Shown here one piece after another: positions 6,002-7,353 of a stretch of 7,353 nucleotides of DNA (the stretch's first letter is position 1; every line of letters begins with the position of its first letter). A model generated the notes under the pieces. The model had not been told where the DNA came from. It searched no databases and worked only from the letters and a program-made list of their open reading frames with translations. Source of the DNA: Gemmatimonadota bacterium (GTDB lineage: Bacteria; Gemmatimonadota; Gemmatimonadetes; Gemmatimonadales; Gemmatimonadaceae). A program made the position numbers and the translations under genes. The stretch covers positions 1 to 7,353 of the forward strand of contig JAEUJK010000759.1 in the NCBI GenBank assembly GCA_016794735.1. Reading direction: 5' to 3'.

Positions 6002-6501
6002 GACCCTCGCGTTGGCTGCTCGCCCTCGCGGTCCTCGCGTGCCGTCCCGAGCACGGCACCCTGGTGGGTGACCGCGCCCCCGCCTATCGCGCGACAACGT
6101 TGTCGGGCGACTCGGTCTCGACGACGGCACTTCAGGGCAAGGTGGTCCTCCTCAATGTGTGGGCCACCTGGTGCGCCCCGTGCCGCGAGGAGATCCCCTT
6201 CCTCCAGTCGCTGCACGAGAAACATGCTGCCTCCGGCCTCGAGCTCGTTGGCGTTTCAGTCGACACGCGTGGCGAGGACGAGACGATTCGCGGGTTCATG
6301 AAGGACTTCCGGATGACCTACCCGGTCTGGCGCGACCCGGACGAACGAATCCAGTCCCTCTTCCAGGCCCTTGGCGTCCCGTCGTCCTACCTGATCGACC
6401 GCGAAGGGGTGATTCGCTGGCGACGGCTCGGCATCATCCGGCCGACGGACACGACGTTCACGAAGGCGCTCGACGCCGCCCTTGCGGCTCCCGCGCCATG
6501 A
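5998..6501 (+). CDS. TlpA/ResA-like thioredoxin lipoprotein
   Basis: This 167-residue protein starts at GTG 5998, which shares the GTGA overlap with the preceding stop. The start is fixed by the signal directly after it: RPSRWLLALAVLAC, lipobox with C15. The thioredoxin fold follows, with GDRAPAYRATTLSGDSV (AhpC/TSA-like opening, 24-40), LQGKVVLLNVWATWCAPCREEIPFLQ (active site W58-C59-A60-P61-C62), ELVGVSVDTRGEDE, and GVPSSYLID with cis-Pro P128. Length and motifs are typical of extracytoplasmic TlpA/ResA/CcmG-type proteins that reduce disulfides in client proteins, commonly in cytochrome c or copper-centre assembly. Lipid anchoring would hold it at the membrane facing the periplasm. The obvious candidate client is the cysteine-bearing propeller encoded immediately upstream. 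No cytochrome or CcdA gene is in the window, so a source of electrons is not visible. Protein class is certain; client is inference. Confidence 0.92.
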   Translation: MRPSRWLLALAVLACRPEHGTLVGDRAPAYRATTLSGDSVSTTALQGKVVLLNVWATWCAPCREEIPFLQSLHEKHAASGLELVGVSVDTRGEDETIRGFMKDFRMTYPVWRDPDERIQSLFQALGVPSSYLIDREGVIRWRRLGIIRPTDTTFTKALDAALAAPAP

Positions 6502-7112
6502 CCCGGACCGTTGGAATCTTCCTGTTCGACGAGGTCGAGGTGCTCGACTTCGCCGGGCCGTTCGAGGTCTTCTCCGTGTCGGGGCGCCGTCACCAGCTGG
6601 ACCTGTTCCGTGTGGTCACGGTGAGCGAGCGCGGCCAACCGATCGCGGCGCGGAACGGGCTGCTGGTGATGCCGACGCACTCGTTCGCCAACTGTCCGGC
6701 GCTGGACGTCGTCCTCGTGCCCGGTGGGTTCGGCACACGTCGCGAGATGAAGAATCCGGTCGTGCTGGAGTGGGTGCGATCGGCCGCGGAACGCGCCGAG
6801 TATGTGCTTTCGGTGTGCACCGGCGCCCTTGTACTCGGCTCAGCCGGGCTGCTCGACGGGCTCCACACTACCACGCACTTCCTCGCGTTCGATGAGCTCA
6901 AGGCCGTCGCCGCTCGGTCGGTGATTCACGAGGGTGCACGCTATGTGGACAACGGCAGCTTGGTGTGCTCGGCAGGGGTCAGCGCCGGGGTCGACATGTC
7001 GCTGCACGTGATCCGCCGCATGCACGGCGATGACATTGCGCGAGAGACCGCCAGATACATGGAGTACGAGGGGCTCTGGGACTCTCCGGATCGGGTGATC
7101 ATGGCAAAATGA
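6498..7112 (+). CDS. DJ-1/PfpI-family protein, isonitrile hydratase-like
   Basis: The 204-residue protein is a single DJ-1/PfpI (class I glutamine amidotransferase-like) domain without a signal peptide, so cytoplasmic. Landmarks are VGIFLFDEVEVLDFAGPFEVF (5-25), LVPGGFGTRRE (73-83), and the nucleophile elbow SVCTGALVLGSAGLLDG (105-121) with C107 followed by T108; then TTHFLAFDEL and a GVSAGVDMSLH stretch (160-170). Aspartate D17 with Cys-Thr is the arrangement I recall for Pseudomonas isonitrile hydratase, and the branch also includes transcriptional regulators with a C-terminal AraC domain, which is absent here. Substrate is therefore uncertain; a hydratase, glyoxalase or protease role cannot be separated by eye. 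The ATG overlaps the thioredoxin stop (ATGA), implying translational coupling, and its own stop is inside the terminator stem. The ORF extends in frame upstream, but the earlier part reads antisensical through the thioredoxin gene. Confidence 0.88.
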   Translation: MTRTVGIFLFDEVEVLDFAGPFEVFSVSGRRHQLDLFRVVTVSERGQPIAARNGLLVMPTHSFANCPALDVVLVPGGFGTRREMKNPVVLEWVRSAAERAEYVLSVCTGALVLGSAGLLDGLHTTTHFLAFDELKAVAARSVIHEGARYVDNGSLVCSAGVSAGVDMSLHVIRRMHGDDIARETARYMEYEGLWDSPDRVIMAK

Positions 7113-7139
7113 GTTGGCGCGCGATGCGCCAACTCATTT
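7107..7139. terminator. Probable bidirectional intrinsic terminator overlapping the DJ-1 stop codon
   Basis: A perfect inverted repeat has 14-nt arms at 7107-7120 (AAATGAGTTGGCGC) and 7126-7139 around a 5-nt loop, GCGAT. The TGA stop (7110-7112) is part of the left arm. The stem is flanked by short A and T runs (AAAA before, ATTT after), giving U-rich ends for both strands. It sits between two convergent genes, which fits a terminator serving both. The T-tract on the plus side is short (TTTC), so efficiency is uncertain. Confidence 0.75.
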
Positions 7140-7218
7140 CACCGGATCGAGTTCAGGCCTCACACCTAACGTGACGTTCGAGGTGCGGGGGTTTTCTACA
7201 TCACGTACATCGGGAGCG
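7140..7218. other. Convergent intergenic spacer
   Basis: These 79 bp separate the terminator from the YceI stop. They contain one CGTTAGG word on the minus strand (complement of CCTAACG, about 7168-7174) and an ACATC-ACGT-ACATC direct repeat near 7198-7211. I see no open reading frame or promoter that I can support. Confidence 0.4.
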
Positions 7219-7353
7219 TCAGCTCTTCACGGCTTCGATCGTGATGTTGATCTCGACTTCGTCCCCGAGCATGATGCCGCCGCCTTCGATGGCGCGATTC
7301 CAGGACACGCCGTAGTCGAGGCGATTGATCTTGGTCGACGCCTCGAAGCCGAT
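7219..7353 (-). CDS. YceI-family protein, C-terminal part only
   Basis: Read on the minus strand, the last 44 codons plus TGA (7219-7221) of a gene that enters from the right edge. The peptide begins IGFEASTKINRLDYGVSWN, continues with AIEGGGIMLGDEVEI and closes with NITIEAVKS. This matches the C-terminal strands of YceI-like proteins (GFEA.T.INR.DFG..WN ... GD.V.I....EA), a lipocalin-like barrel that binds isoprenoid or other amphiphilic ligands and is usually secreted to the periplasm. The signal peptide and N-terminal strands are outside the window, so localisation is from family knowledge only. The gene converges on the DJ-1 gene, with a shared hairpin terminator between them. Confidence 0.88.
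   Translation of the reverse strand: MGFEASTKINRLDYGVSWNRAIEGGGIMLGDEVEINITIEAVKS

Noticed and set aside
6159..6497. In-frame extension upstream of the DJ-1-like gene
   Set aside because: It overlaps the thioredoxin active-site region in another frame. ATG 6498 directly begins the conserved VGIFLFDEVEVLDFAGP stretch.
1..7353. CRISPR array, tRNA, rRNA, transposase, integrase or toxin-antitoxin pair
   Set aside because: I found no regular short repeats, no cloverleaf-like sequence and no recognisable mobile or defence gene on either strand.

Overview
The window is GC-rich bacterial chromosome, roughly two-thirds G+C by eye, and is densely coding. It looks like Gemmatimonadota or a similar high-GC environmental lineage. 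That assignment is an inference from gene style: secreted S9 peptidases, exported amidohydrolases, many lipoproteins and an MBL-rhodanese fusion. No rRNA or other marker gene is present to confirm it. I see no tRNA, rRNA, CRISPR array, insertion sequence, phage gene or integrase.

Layout. Positions 1-308 (minus) hold the N-terminal end of a secreted S9 (prolyl oligopeptidase-type) peptidase. A divergent intergenic region (309-431) carries two perfect 12-bp palindromes whose centres lie 21 bp apart. Then six genes run on the plus strand. They are a persulfide-dioxygenase-like MBL/double-rhodanese fusion (432-1850), an overlapping DUF502 membrane protein (1843-2481), a lipoprotein built from two tandem beta-rich domains (2539-3441), an exported metal-dependent amidohydrolase (3482-4762), and a lipoprotein beta-propeller with a CECC cysteine cluster (4784-6001). 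The sixth is a TlpA-like thioredoxin lipoprotein (5998-6501), followed by a DJ-1/PfpI-family protein (6498-7112), making seven plus-strand genes in all. A strong hairpin that starts inside the last stop codon (7107-7139) probably terminates transcription. Beyond it lies the C-terminal end of a convergent YceI-family gene (7219-7353, minus).

How the genes may work together. The MBL-rhodanese protein belongs to sulfide/persulfide oxidation and sulfur transfer. The last three plus-strand genes overlap by 4 nt each (GTGA, then ATGA), so they are probably translationally coupled. The propeller (Cys208, 210, 211 and 263) and the thioredoxin (WCAPC) would both be lipid-anchored on the periplasmic side, which suggests a redox or metal-handling pair. 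The DJ-1-like protein has no signal peptide and should be cytoplasmic. This propeller/TlpA/DJ-1 cluster is the best candidate for an undercharacterised system here. There is no sign of a defence or mobile system.
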